From: Pedobacter sp. R20-19
GTDB taxonomy: Bacteria > Bacteroidota > Bacteroidia > Sphingobacteriales > Sphingobacteriaceae
Assembly (NCBI RefSeq): GCF_000708265.2
Contig: NZ_JCKI01000001.1
Span: forward strand, 62,001 to 126,000
Direction: 5' to 3'
Length of the DNA stretch: 64,000 nt
Position 1 is the stretch's first letter; the number at the start of each line of letters is the position of its first letter. Made by a program: the position numbers and the translations under genes. The notes below the pieces were generated by a model, which saw only the letters and a program-made list of their open reading frames with translations, ran no database searches and was not told the origin of the DNA. This document shows positions 42,476 through 51,699 of the stretch, in pieces.

Positions 42476-43780
42476 TTACTTTAATTTTGGTATTCGGGTT
42501 GGTGTATCTGTACCATTTACAATAGAAGTTGCACTTTTGGCAATCGCCTTAATTGTTGATAAAATATTCTCAACATCCAATGTGCTGTATTCATCTTTTA
42601 CCGTATGATAGAATTTATCTACATCAATCTGATCGGTACTAATAGTATGTGCCGGCACACCCAAAGCTGCTAAAGTAGCATTATCACTTCTGTAAAATAA
42701 GTTCTCTTTAATATATGGATCTGGATGGAAAGTAAATTCGGTACCTGCTAAATTTTTCTGCAATATTTTTCCAAAATCTGATTTATCATAACCGGTAATA
42801 AAAGCAGTATTTTTTCCAAACTTAGAATCCTTGCCAATCATTTCAATATTAAACATGGCTACCACATCATCAGGATTTAATTTCTCAGAAAAGTATCTGG
42901 CACCAAAACCACCGATTTCTTCAGCAGTAAAGGCTACAAAGATCAAGGTACGCTCATTGTTTTTCTGTGCTTTATAATATTTAGCGAGCGCAATCATGGC
43001 GGTTGTACCAGAAGCATCATCATCTGCACCATTTGCAATGCTATCACCCTCTACACTTTTCATCACACCCAAATGATCATAATGACCAGAAAAAACCACC
43101 AGTTCTTTCGATTTTGATTTACCAGGAATCATTCCCGCCACATTAAACAATGGCATTTGAGTTACCTTGCTTTTAAAAGTGGCCGAAAAATCTGTTGCGG
43201 CATCTTTACCTAAAATGAAAACCTGTACAGCGCTGTTGGTTGCATTTACATCTTTTTCATCAACAGTAGTTGGTTTGCTGAAATGATCTTTATAACGGTT
43301 AAAAAGATCGGCAAACTTATTGTCGACTAAAACGATCTGGTTTTTATTAGTATTCAGCATGGTTCTGAACTGCGCTACAAAAGGCTTTTCAGGATCTAAT
43401 TTAACAATAGTGGTGTTGGATTTATCAAGCGTAACACTTTCTGTGGTAACGCCGGTAACCATTATGTTTTCTAGCGCAATTTCTTGTCCGTCTATTTTAA
43501 CACTGGTACTTTGGTTAGCAACCTGGTATTTGTTAAAAGTTTGGCGGAATGTTTTTTCACCTGTTAAGGGCTGCAGACCGATTTTTTTAAATTCAGACTC
43601 AATGAAAGTAGCAGCCTTATCAATCCCAGGGGTAAAGGTTGCACGCCCCTGCATTTCATCGCTGCTTAGAGTTTTAATTAGATGATCGGTATATTCACGA
43701 GTGATGATTTTATCGATGTTCTGTGCACTGAGCTGTAAACTGGCCATGCCAGCAAGCGTTAAAAAGAATATTTTCTTCAT
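42476..43780 (-). CDS. M28 family zinc peptidase, exported
   Basis: 434-residue secreted protein with a signal peptide (IFFLTLAGMASLQLSAQ). The M28 metal site is visible: FSGHYDHLGV (His; about residues 230-239), GADDDASGTTAMIAL (bridging Asp, about 250-264), the EEIGGFGARYF pair with the catalytic Glu (about 289-299), and a last His within ALGVPAHTIST (about 376-386). A PA-like insert fills the space between residues ~100 and 220. Likely an aminopeptidase or carboxypeptidase-like enzyme of the periplasm. It begins 18 bases after the M61 peptidase gene, so both belong to one operon. Confidence 0.9.
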   Translation of the reverse strand: MKKIFFLTLAGMASLQLSAQNIDKIITREYTDHLIKTLSSDEMQGRATFTPGIDKAATFIESEFKKIGLQPLTGEKTFRQTFNKYQVANQSTSVKIDGQEIALENIMVTGVTTESVTLDKSNTTIVKLDPEKPFVAQFRTMLNTNKNQIVLVDNKFADLFNRYKDHFSKPTTVDEKDVNATNSAVQVFILGKDAATDFSATFKSKVTQMPLFNVAGMIPGKSKSKELVVFSGHYDHLGVMKSVEGDSIANGADDDASGTTAMIALAKYYKAQKNNERTLIFVAFTAEEIGGFGARYFSEKLNPDDVVAMFNIEMIGKDSKFGKNTAFITGYDKSDFGKILQKNLAGTEFTFHPDPYIKENLFYRSDNATLAALGVPAHTISTDQIDVDKFYHTVKDEYSTLDVENILSTIKAIAKSATSIVNGTDTPTRIPKLK

Positions 43781-43798
43781 AGACTATAAATTTTGATG

Positions 43799-45631
43799 TT
43801 ATTTAGATTTTACCTGTGTGTTTAACCAATGATCCCTAAACTGCTGCATGGCCGGAGTTAATGTTCCTCCGTTTTTTTCTATCGCTATTATTTCCAAAGC
43901 CGGATTTTCTGCAAAAGTTAATTGGGTTGTTTTTTGTTCTCCACGATAAAGATAAGTGATTGAAATGGTATCTCCAGGTTGGTGTGTAGCAGTAATAGCA
44001 TCAATTTCTGAAATATCTGTTATCGTTTTTCCGTCCATGGTTAAAATGATATCCCCAACATCTAAGCCCGCCAGATAAGCCGGTGAGCCGATGAGTGTTT
44101 GTGGCAAAACCACTTTACCATTTACGGCATTTAACCGACCAAAGCCAGCATATGCCTTGCCCGGGTTGGCTTTACGCAGCACGAAACCTGCATTTAGCAA
44201 AAGCTTTGCATAATCGTTTTTATCTGTTCCGTAAACATACTTACTAAAAAAATCTTTTGCGAATACTTGATTTTTAGTCAGTTCAGCTAAAGTTTTTTCT
44301 AAATCAGGGATAGTATAAGCGATTTCAGGTTTTCCATAAGCTTTCCAGAGTGCACGCATGTAATCATCAAGTGTGAGTTTAAATTCAGCACGTAAACGAA
44401 GATCAAGTGCTAAGGCCGTTGCTGCACCATAAGTGTAGTAAGAAAGAAAAGTATTGGCCGCATTGGTTTGATCAATCGCGACTCCCGCATCGGCAAATAC
44501 AGCATATCGGCTAGCTTGTACCGGAGAGAAATTTTTAGCACCCGGAGTATTTAAAACGGCATTCACCATTCCATTAAAAGCCTGAACAGCATTATCAACT
44601 GTTTTTAATCCAGATCTGGTGAGTAGTAAACCGCCGTAATATTGTGTAAATCCTTCTGCCAGCCAAAGTTCGCCACTGATATTTGAATGTTCAAAATTGA
44701 AAGGCTCCAGCGTTTTCGGACGAAGGCGCTCTACATTCCAGCTGTGAAAATATTCATGGGAAAAAGTACCCAATAAATTCGCTTCATAGCCTTCTATTTT
44801 TGGTGTACGCTGAACAATAGAAGTAGAGTTTCTATGCTCCATTCCATCACCGGCATTATCCGGGTATACATCATCAAGAAAGTAATAATTGCCAAAATCA
44901 TAGGTTGGAAATTCACCCCAAACGGCAAAATGCTCTTCCACCATTTTCTTCAGCATTTCTGCATAGTGATCAATAGTAGCCTGCGTATCATTGGAGTGAG
45001 TAATCAAATGAATAGTCTGTACTTTTCCATCCTTATTTTTGACCTCCCATTTTGCTGTTTTATAATCTGCAATTTCTATTGGGCTATCCATGAAATACTG
45101 GAAATTAGGCGCAAAATAAGTATTGTTAGCCAAAGGTTTAAGCTGAGTGGCTACTTTCCATTGCTGTTTGCCCGCATAATCGAACTTTACTAATCTCGGA
45201 CGATCATCCATTCCCACTGGAAAAGCAAAAGTTGCCGGAATGTTCATATGGGCATGCGTTTCATCGAAACCAGCATAAGTGCCATCAATCCAGTTTCCAA
45301 ATAGGGTATAAGTTACTTTTACACCATTACCATGAGCTGGAATTTCATAAACATCACCCGCAGATTGTTTAATGTTCAAAACTTTACCATTTGCATCAAA
45401 AGCTTTTAGATTATATACGTTTTTACCAAACTCATGTGTGGCGTATCGCCCAGGAGATGAGCGGCTCATTCTCACCGTTAGATTTCCGGCTGGAACATTA
45501 GGAATGTTCATGGAGATTTCAGCTTCGTGATGAATCGCATTTGAAAACGAAACGGTATAACTAATTTCATTTTGAGCTAAAACGCAAAGCGAAAGCACAC
45601 TAAATATAGTTGTGCCTAAAAATTTTTTCAT
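43799..45631 (-). CDS. M61 family (glycyl aminopeptidase-like) peptidase with PDZ domain
   Basis: 610-residue exported zinc peptidase with a signal peptide (LGTTIFSVLSLCVLAQ). The zinc motif HEYFH is at residues 292-296 with the downstream ligand Glu in LWLAEGFTQYY. An N-terminal M1-like beta-domain precedes, and a C-terminal PDZ domain (about 510-590; AYLAGLDVGDIILTMDG) probably binds chain ends of substrate proteins. The family releases N-terminal Gly or Ala residues. First gene of an operon with the M28 peptidase; together they suggest stepwise degradation of peptides in the periplasm. Confidence 0.92.
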   Translation of the reverse strand: MKKFLGTTIFSVLSLCVLAQNEISYTVSFSNAIHHEAEISMNIPNVPAGNLTVRMSRSSPGRYATHEFGKNVYNLKAFDANGKVLNIKQSAGDVYEIPAHGNGVKVTYTLFGNWIDGTYAGFDETHAHMNIPATFAFPVGMDDRPRLVKFDYAGKQQWKVATQLKPLANNTYFAPNFQYFMDSPIEIADYKTAKWEVKNKDGKVQTIHLITHSNDTQATIDHYAEMLKKMVEEHFAVWGEFPTYDFGNYYFLDDVYPDNAGDGMEHRNSTSIVQRTPKIEGYEANLLGTFSHEYFHSWNVERLRPKTLEPFNFEHSNISGELWLAEGFTQYYGGLLLTRSGLKTVDNAVQAFNGMVNAVLNTPGAKNFSPVQASRYAVFADAGVAIDQTNAANTFLSYYTYGAATALALDLRLRAEFKLTLDDYMRALWKAYGKPEIAYTIPDLEKTLAELTKNQVFAKDFFSKYVYGTDKNDYAKLLLNAGFVLRKANPGKAYAGFGRLNAVNGKVVLPQTLIGSPAYLAGLDVGDIILTMDGKTITDISEIDAITATHQPGDTISITYLYRGEQKTTQLTFAENPALEIIAIEKNGGTLTPAMQQFRDHWLNTQVKSK

Positions 45632-45724
45632 AAAAAAGGTTTGATGGGCTTAAATTACTAAGAATGCAGCAGCTAAGGTGTAAAATAATTGATAAATAAT
45701 AGATTTAACTCATTAAGCTATCGG

Positions 45725-46849
45725 TTAATCCTGATCCCAATCGTGTTTTTCTAAATCCCGATACGCTTTCCCTTTAATAATTTCCTTTCGCTTGGCTGAT
45801 TCTGAATCTACCCATGTTTCATGAATGTTATCGGCCACTTCCAAATGGAAATCTTTATCCTTTTTAGATTGATAAATAGATACTTCATCTCCGTCAGATG
45901 TGGCATAATCATAAGGTCCGCGAGCACTCATCAGCTTAACAAATACAGGCAAACATTCGAAGAAAATAAAGAGCAAGCCAATAAAAGTCACAGCCGTAGC
46001 CGTATTGCTATCACTCGAACCATCCACATTAAACTTTAACTGACCAAGAGCCCAGTTCCGATCAGCAAAGCCGGCAAGATCTGCCAAACTATCCAGTTGT
46101 TTTTTGGTGTATAGTTTTTCGGTAAACAAGCCATCAAATTCCTTGCGTTTATCTACAAAAGATTCTGATTTATTAATGCTTGCTTTTAGCGAATCCAGCT
46201 CTACCTCACGTTGTTTAATTTCAGCTTCTTTCCGTTTGGCATAAGGCCCATAGCCCATTACGCCAGAGGTTTCTGCCGTTTTATTGCCAAAAATTTCGAA
46301 GTTTAACTTCTGCCGATCGGCCTTAATTCCTTTCTCCAAAGAATCACGTGTGGCCTTTTGCTTATTTAAACGGCCAAATTCTACCTGATATTTGTTTTCA
46401 AAAGCTTTATTTAAGGTATCTATTTTAGATCGTTGCCCGTTCAGGTAACTTACCTTTAAACGTTCCTTAATTTCCTTGTCAAAAATCTTAAGCTCAATTG
46501 GCCTGGATATCACCATCCCGATCATAATTGCCAATAAAATACGTGGGGTTGCCTGTAAGAGCTGTTTACTGGTGCTGGCACTTTTATTAATACTGGATAC
46601 GATGTACCTATCCATGTTAAAGATAGCCGCACCCCACAAAAACCCAAAAACAATTGCAAAAATAACAGCCAAATCATCACCCTTAAAAACGAAATACATG
46701 GCGTATCCACCAGATAATGCTGCAAATAATCCTGTAAAAAAGATGGTGGCACCAATGCCTGTATATTTATTTTGCTCTGATGGATACTTTTCCAGGGTTG
46801 GAATATGTGCGCCAGAACAAAACCAGAAGAAATGATTAAGCTTGTCCAT
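45725..46849 (-). CDS. DUF4407 membrane protein
   Basis: 374-residue inner-membrane protein. Starts HFFWFCSGAHIPTLEKYP, typical of DUF4407, with helices near residues 32-50, 60-80 and 98-118, then a long charged coiled-coil region (about 125-260), and a last helix near 285-305 (ATAVTFIGLLFIFFECLPV). The tail is charged and cytoplasmic. This domain's function is unknown. It lies divergent from the rhodanese gene with a 124-base shared upstream region. Confidence 0.87.
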   Translation of the reverse strand: MDKLNHFFWFCSGAHIPTLEKYPSEQNKYTGIGATIFFTGLFAALSGGYAMYFVFKGDDLAVIFAIVFGFLWGAAIFNMDRYIVSSINKSASTSKQLLQATPRILLAIMIGMVISRPIELKIFDKEIKERLKVSYLNGQRSKIDTLNKAFENKYQVEFGRLNKQKATRDSLEKGIKADRQKLNFEIFGNKTAETSGVMGYGPYAKRKEAEIKQREVELDSLKASINKSESFVDKRKEFDGLFTEKLYTKKQLDSLADLAGFADRNWALGQLKFNVDGSSDSNTATAVTFIGLLFIFFECLPVFVKLMSARGPYDYATSDGDEVSIYQSKKDKDFHLEVADNIHETWVDSESAKRKEIIKGKAYRDLEKHDWDQD

Positions 46850-46946
46850 TTTATTTTATAGTTAAACGCCTAAGGGCTAAAGTTGTTACAGCAAAACATA
46901 AGATTATATGGCATTTTTTTGATGTTATCCGTAAAATTGAATTTCC

Positions 46947-46954
46947 TATATTTG
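46947..46954 (+). promoter_or_regulatory. -7 promoter element of the rhodanese gene
   Basis: TATATTTG matches TAnnTTTG, 19 bases upstream of the ATG at 46974. A TTTG exists at 46918-46921, but the spacing of 25 bases is longer than usual. Confidence 0.45.
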
Positions 46955-46973
46955 CATAAACACAAAAATCAAA

Positions 46974-47291
46974 ATGAAAGAAATATCGGTACAAGAACTA
47001 AAAGCGAAAATTGACAATAAAGAAGATTTTCAATTAATCGATGTTCGTGAAACATTCGAATATGAAGTTTCCAACCTGGATGGAGAAAACATTCCGTTGG
47101 GCGGAATTTTAATTGAGGCTGATAAGGTTTCAAAAGATAAACCGGTAATTATTCAATGCCGTAGCGGAAAAAGAAGTGCAGCCGCAGTTATGCAGTTAGA
47201 AGCACAATACGGATATGAAAATCTTTACAACTTAAAAGGTGGGATTTTGGCCTGGCAAGAGGCTTTTGATCCGAATATGCCTGTATATTAA
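46974..47291 (+). CDS. Rhodanese-like domain protein
   Basis: 105-residue single-domain rhodanese. The fold markers are FQLIDVRETFEYEVSNL (about residues 19-35) and the active-site loop QCRSGKRSAAAVM (about 62-74), with the sulfur-accepting Cys and following Arg-Ser-Gly-Lys-Arg-Ser. LKGGILAWQEAF completes the end. It probably carries persulfide sulfur for transfer, partner unknown. It has its own -7 promoter element. Confidence 0.92.
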   Translation: MKEISVQELKAKIDNKEDFQLIDVRETFEYEVSNLDGENIPLGGILIEADKVSKDKPVIIQCRSGKRSAAAVMQLEAQYGYENLYNLKGGILAWQEAFDPNMPVY

Positions 47292-47298
47292 AAATATA

Positions 47299-47379
47299 TC
47301 GTCATTGCGAGGTACGCAGCAATCTCACTTGAAAAATTAGATTGCTTCAGCTCGCTCATACCTAGCTTCGCAATGACGA
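47299..47379. repeat. Palindromic repeat of the GTCATTGCGAGG type
   Basis: An 81-base element bounded by perfect 12-base inverted repeats TCGTCATTGCGA and TCGCAATGACGA, with an inner pair AGCAATCT / AGATTGCT (47318-47325, 47339-47346). Sequences of this kind are dispersed intergenic palindromes in several bacterial phyla. It is between the rhodanese and the small DUF6358-like gene. Confidence 0.8.
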
Positions 47380-47448
47380 GTATTCTACAATCATTCTCTC
47401 AATCAATCGCTCCAATATTCAATCATTTCCTCATTCAACCATTAAATT

Positions 47449-47646
47449 GTGGGTAAAAAATTCGCACTAAATATATTTTATAACCTGGCCATTATTCTTT
47501 CCATTTTTGGTTTAGTATGGTGTTACAACAATGCCAAATACCTCCCTGCCGGATTTTTAGTGGGTGTGGTTTGTTGTTTATTTTATTTTAAATATCAGCT
47601 AACTAAAGATATCCGAAAATCTTTTAAAGAAAAAGATCCGAAGTAA
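47449..47646 (+). CDS. Small membrane protein (possibly DUF6358), GTG start
   Basis: 65-residue protein starting at GTG 47449 (MGKKFALNIFYNLA). Two hydrophobic segments (about residues 9-25 and 31-47: NLAIILSIFGLVWCY and PAGFLVGVVCCLFYF) are followed by a basic tail (RKSFKEKDPK). I believe it fits the small Sphingobacteriaceae family DUF6358; function unknown. The 3' end overlaps the convergent epimerase gene by 23 bases. Confidence 0.65.
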   Translation: MGKKFALNIFYNLAIILSIFGLVWCYNNAKYLPAGFLVGVVCCLFYFKYQLTKDIRKSFKEKDPK

Positions 47647-48655
47647 TCCCTTGCAAACCTAAACCTGGCAATTGCGTTAAAGTATACTTTCCGTTTTCAA
47701 ACTTTGGATCTGTAAATGGATTGTTTTTGGTTAACCAGGGGCCATCTAAATCTGCCCAGTTACAAAGTGGTGCAAGCGCAGCGGCAGCAAGTGTGGCGCA
47801 GCTGGTTTCACTCATGCAGCCAATTAACACTTTCATACCAAAGTTACGTGCTTTCAAAATCATTTGATGGCCTTCATACATTCCACAACTTTTCATCAGC
47901 TTTACATTAATACCATGATAAGCACCTTTCAGTTTATCCATATCGGCTAAACGTTGTACGGCTTCATCTGCCAGTAGTGGAATAGGGCTTCGTGCTGTTA
48001 ACCATGCATTTCCATCAGGATCATTTTTATCCATAGGCTGCTCAATTAAAACCACCCCTTGTTGATGAAGCCAATAAATCAGGTCTATGGCTTTAATGCG
48101 ATCCGTCCAACCCTGGTTAGCATCAACGTAAAGCGGAACATTGGTTATGCTCCTAATGGTTTGAATAATTTCCCGGTCATTATCCCGTCCCAACTTTACT
48201 TTAATGACTTTAAACTGCTCAGCATCCTTCAACTTTTCACGAATGACTTCTGGAGTGTCAATCCCAATAGTGTAAGATGTTACCGGCATTTTTAAGGGAT
48301 CTGCACCGTAGATTTCGTAACAAGGTTTATTTAAAATCTTACCATTAATATCATTTAAAGCAATATCAATAGCTGCTTTAATGGCAGGCTGGCCTGGTGC
48401 TATACCATCCAGATAGGCAATAATTTCTTCAAAATTAAAAGGATGTTTAAACTGGCTTAAATCAACTTGTTTTAAAAAGGCTTGTGCCGTTTCATAACTT
48501 TCGCCCATATAGGGCACCATTGAGGCTTCGCCATATCCAAAAACCTCACCATAATTAATTTTCAGCATCATTAATGGTGTACTGGTGCGTGTAAATTTAG
48601 AGATAGAGAAAGGGTGTTTCAACTCTAATTCAAATGGTTTGTAACTAATCTTCAT
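47624..48655 (-). CDS. L-Ala-D/L-Glu (dipeptide) epimerase, enolase superfamily
   Basis: 343-residue cytoplasmic enzyme from ATG 48655 (MKISYKPFELELKHPFS); the frame is open 18 codons further up, but those residues do not resemble the family. Motifs: KVIKVKLGRD (KxK, catalytic Lys), YVDANQGW (metal Asp), LIEQPMDK (metal Glu), LADEAV (metal Asp), and NVKLMKSCGM (second catalytic Lys). This pattern is that of the dipeptide epimerase branch (YcjG-like), which interconverts L-Ala-D-Glu and L-Ala-L-Glu in peptidoglycan recycling. Tail-to-tail overlap of 23 bases with the small membrane protein gene. Confidence 0.9.
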   Translation of the reverse strand: MKISYKPFELELKHPFSISKFTRTSTPLMMLKINYGEVFGYGEASMVPYMGESYETAQAFLKQVDLSQFKHPFNFEEIIAYLDGIAPGQPAIKAAIDIALNDINGKILNKPCYEIYGADPLKMPVTSYTIGIDTPEVIREKLKDAEQFKVIKVKLGRDNDREIIQTIRSITNVPLYVDANQGWTDRIKAIDLIYWLHQQGVVLIEQPMDKNDPDGNAWLTARSPIPLLADEAVQRLADMDKLKGAYHGINVKLMKSCGMYEGHQMILKARNFGMKVLIGCMSETSCATLAAAALAPLCNWADLDGPWLTKNNPFTDPKFENGKYTLTQLPGLGLQGITSDLFL

Positions 48656-48762
48656 GATCAATCGTCTTCTTAATAAAGAGATTAGAAATTTGATAAAATC
48701 TAATCGCATGATGAATAAAACATTTAGCTATATTCATCCAATAACTACTAAATGCGCTGTTT

Positions 48763-49899
48763 ATGAAAAACCTTCCAAGATTACGGTATTTTATTTATTT
48801 ATCCCTCATAATTTTAAGCGGATGTACCACAGGAAAAAATGCATTGCAGAAAGGCGATTATGATGCTTCAGTTGCAAAAGCTGTAGGCAGATTACAAAAT
48901 TCGCCTAAAAATGCAGAAGCCATGCAGGTGTTAAAAACAGCTTATGAGCTTGCATTCCAGGATCACCTTCGAAAAATTAATGAAGCTAAAATGTCAAATG
49001 ATTTATTTAGATGGGAATCAATTATGTACGATTATCAGAAAATTAATCAACTGGCTGATGATATTAATACCTGTCCGGCGTGTTTGGTTATTGTTCCTAA
49101 TCCCATAAAATACATTAAAGAATTAGCCGATAGTCGTTACAATGCTGCGGTAGCCCGCTACAACTCCGGCACAGCTTACCTGAATGAAAACAATCGCCTT
49201 TCGGCTAAGAAAGCTTATTATGAATTTGAAAAGGTACAAAACCTTCAACCAAATTATAAAGATGTTAAAACCAAAATGGATGATGCTTTCTGGGCTGCAG
49301 TTACCCGTGTGGTAGTTCAACCAATTATCATTAGCAGGGGGCCATACAAGCTTAGCGGAGATTATTTTCAGCAACAAATTGACCAGTTCGTGAGCAATTA
49401 CTCCAGAAATAAATTTGTGATTTTTTATAGTGAAGATCAGGCAACGACCGATAAGATAGTTCCAGATCAGGTATTAAGCTTAAATTTCGATGATTTTGTT
49501 GTTGCCCAAACTTATGTAAAGGAAAGGGTAGAAAAACTTAAACGTGATAGTATTTTGGTAGGAGAAACAAGAGATAAAAAACCCGTGTACGGAACAGTGA
49601 CAGCGACCTTAAGTATTTTCGAAAAAAATATTTCTTCTTCAGGCTTATTGGATATGACCATTACAGATTGGCAGAGCCGGAAAATTATTAAACAGCAAAA
49701 ATTTCCAGGCACTTTTGTATGGAGAGACAGTTGGGCAAGTTACCAGGGCGATGATCGTGCACTGAATAAAAACCAATTGGCTATGACCAGAAGAAAAGAG
49801 ATTCTTCCACCACCACCCGCAACCTTATTTTTAGAGTTTACCAAACCGATTTACAACCAACTGGTGGAGAATATCACCTATTTTTATAATAATTATTAG
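48763..49899 (+). CDS. TPR-like lipoprotein of unknown function
   Basis: 378-residue lipoprotein: signal peptide FIYLSLIILSGCTTG with lipobox LSGC (Cys about residue 21). The N-terminal mature part (about 25-160) is helical and resembles tetratricopeptide-type repeats (KGDYDASVAKAVGRL; RLSAKKAYYEFEKVQNLQP). A CPAC pair lies near residue 105. The C-terminal part (about 180-370) is beta-rich. No catalytic site was recognised, and this is probably a Bacteroidota-specific envelope lipoprotein. It is divergent from the epimerase gene and is followed by a hairpin with T-run. Confidence 0.78.
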   Translation: MKNLPRLRYFIYLSLIILSGCTTGKNALQKGDYDASVAKAVGRLQNSPKNAEAMQVLKTAYELAFQDHLRKINEAKMSNDLFRWESIMYDYQKINQLADDINTCPACLVIVPNPIKYIKELADSRYNAAVARYNSGTAYLNENNRLSAKKAYYEFEKVQNLQPNYKDVKTKMDDAFWAAVTRVVVQPIIISRGPYKLSGDYFQQQIDQFVSNYSRNKFVIFYSEDQATTDKIVPDQVLSLNFDDFVVAQTYVKERVEKLKRDSILVGETRDKKPVYGTVTATLSIFEKNISSSGLLDMTITDWQSRKIIKQQKFPGTFVWRDSWASYQGDDRALNKNQLAMTRRKEILPPPPATLFLEFTKPIYNQLVENITYFYNNY

Positions 49900-49992
49900 G
49901 CTATTTGTATTCACTGATCAGCTTTCCATAGCAAGTAGATGCTTCGCACCTCAGCATGACAGTGAATCACATCGGTAATTTCGCGTACCTCC

Positions 49993-50017
49993 TCCTGAAC
50001 TTGATTCAGGATTTTTT
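49993..50017 (+). terminator. Probable terminator of the lipoprotein gene
   Basis: Stem TCCTGAA / TTCAGGA (49993-49999 and 50005-50011) with loop CTTGA followed by TTTTTT, about 94 bases after the stop codon. A second imperfect hairpin (CCCTTGGTTG / CAACAACCAGGG) follows; the stretch resembles degenerate dispersed palindromes. No gene was seen in the 214-base spacer. Confidence 0.55.
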
Positions 50018-50113
50018 CAAACCCTTGGTTGGAGGCTCAACAACCAGGGAAATCGTTTCATTTCGTAATTCAAACGTTAAAATAAAACATCTTCCATAAG
50101 CCCTAAAAATATA

Positions 50114-51097
50114 ATGGCTAATATTGCAGTGATGAATACTGGCTTATACAATCCCTTTCAAAATTTCGATTTTTTATACAAGAAATGTTTCTTAAGTGGC
50201 AATACTTTTAATTCGCCTGTTATTCAGGTGCCACTTATTACAAAATGGTTGCTGGCACAGGCAGGCTTAACTGGAGAGGAGCAAATTCAATTTTTAGATG
50301 AAAGCATCCGGTCATACAATACACTTGTAATTCCGGTAAACAGTGAAGTGAATGAGCAATTTTTAAACCCACTCGAAAATAAAATAGAAGATGCTTTCGC
50401 AAAGGGGTATGCCGGCGTGACCACCTTAACCGAACTGGAAATATTCAACTGGATTGGTAAGTTTTTATATGGCTTTGTGTACATCGAAATGCATTCGGCC
50501 CTGCGGAAGGAAATGACGGCAGATGGCTTAAATATGTCTCAATCGCTGATGATGAAATTTGCCAACCTGAATTTCATGTTACAAAATTTGTACACCAGCA
50601 TTGAATTTGAAGATTTTGCTCCATGGTCAATCACAGTGGTAAAACTTGAAAATGAGGAAACGCCATTTAGCTTCCGCGATGAAATAAATACCCTTACTTT
50701 CTCCTTAAAACTAAAAGATTTTGGCATTATAGCCTGTCTGCAGGATAATGGCACGAACAAAAGGTTTCATCAGGAGATTATTAATGAGATAAGCGGGAAG
50801 GCTTTAACAGCCGAACAATTTGAGGAATTAACTGCCCGGTTTTATTATTCAGCTTACCTGTTTAACCGCTTACCGGAATATACAATTATGCCAGTTGAAG
50901 GCACCACATACTTTGAAGCCATGCCACTTCGTGGAAACATGAGCAAACCTTTGTTTGATGTTTGGCAACATAAGGTTTATGCCCAGGTATTGGAAAACTT
51001 CTGGAAACCATGGGGTTATGTGCAATTCGAAATTATTAAAGATCCCAATAATCCCATGAGCTTTTTCAAAAACCCTTGTTTACCTACCGCCGGATAA
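50114..51097 (+). CDS. Conserved uncharacterised protein
   Basis: 327-residue cytoplasmic protein without signal peptide or transmembrane segment. It begins MANIAVMNTGLYNPF and is mainly helical by composition with no low-complexity stretches. Noticeable features are a paired aromatic segment (FWKPWGYVQFEI) near the C-terminus. I do not recognise a named family and no catalytic motif stands out. The last 18 bases overlap the 3' end of the convergent rhomboid gene. Confidence 0.7.
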   Translation: MANIAVMNTGLYNPFQNFDFLYKKCFLSGNTFNSPVIQVPLITKWLLAQAGLTGEEQIQFLDESIRSYNTLVIPVNSEVNEQFLNPLENKIEDAFAKGYAGVTTLTELEIFNWIGKFLYGFVYIEMHSALRKEMTADGLNMSQSLMMKFANLNFMLQNLYTSIEFEDFAPWSITVVKLENEETPFSFRDEINTLTFSLKLKDFGIIACLQDNGTNKRFHQEIINEISGKALTAEQFEELTARFYYSAYLFNRLPEYTIMPVEGTTYFEAMPLRGNMSKPLFDVWQHKVYAQVLENFWKPWGYVQFEIIKDPNNPMSFFKNPCLPTAG

Positions 51098-51694
51098 GGC
51101 AGCTATAAAATGCTGAATAATGTTGGGTACAAAAATTACGGTAAAAATTAATCCGGTTAAGGCCCCAAAAAAGTGCGCATCATGATTAATGTTATCCCTT
51201 GAATTTTTAGAGGCATACATGCAATAAACCAGATACAAGCCGCCGAAAATCACCGCAGGTATTCCAATTGGGATAAACATGATGTAGATTTTAGACATCG
51301 GATTAAATAAGATATAACTGAAAAGTACAGCACTAATAGCGCCTGATGCACCTAAGCTATTGTAATGAAAATCATCCTTATGTTTAAAAACGGTAGGTAA
51401 ATCACTCAACACTAAACCTAAAAAATAAAGTAAGCCAAACTGCCAGCTGCCCATCATTTGTTCAAGGGTAAAAGCAAAGGCATAAAAGGTAAACATATTG
51501 AAGAACAGGTGCATCCAATCTGCATGGATTAAGCCACTTGTAATTAAAGTGAAAACCTTATGCCCTTTTGAAACGCTATATGGATGCAACATAAACTTGC
51601 CATATAGGCTTTGATCATAAAAAGCATAAAGGCTGGTAACCAGTGTAAAAACAAAAATGATAGAGGCTACCGGAGCCACGTTTAAGTATTCCAT
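51080..51694 (-). CDS. Rhomboid family intramembrane serine protease
   Basis: 204-residue polytopic protease with six predicted helices. The catalytic Ser is in GASGAISAVLF (GxSG, about residues 115-125) and the His is in NHDAHFFGALTG (about 170-181). The HADWMHLFFNMFTFY segment (about 57-71) is the conserved loop and helix of rhomboids. The enzyme cuts substrate helices within the inner membrane. Its start is 5 bases after the stop of the M14 peptidase gene, so these are co-transcribed. The active site appears complete. Confidence 0.92.
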   Translation of the reverse strand: MEYLNVAPVASIIFVFTLVTSLYAFYDQSLYGKFMLHPYSVSKGHKVFTLITSGLIHADWMHLFFNMFTFYAFAFTLEQMMGSWQFGLLYFLGLVLSDLPTVFKHKDDFHYNSLGASGAISAVLFSYILFNPMSKIYIMFIPIGIPAVIFGGLYLVYCMYASKNSRDNINHDAHFFGALTGLIFTVIFVPNIIQHFIAALSGGR

Positions 51695-51699
51695 TTGGA

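Noticed and set aside
43320..43685. 121-codon open frame opposite to the M28 peptidase gene
   Set aside because: Antisense shadow of a gene with signal peptide and all metal ligands; no independent features.
44834..45193. 119-codon open frame opposite to the M61 peptidase gene
   Set aside because: Shadow frame, Ile/Phe-rich from reverse codons; the M61 enzyme is complete on the other strand.
46476..46835. 119-codon open frame opposite to the DUF4407 gene
   Set aside because: Hydrophobic only because the opposite strand encodes transmembrane helices; no support as a gene.
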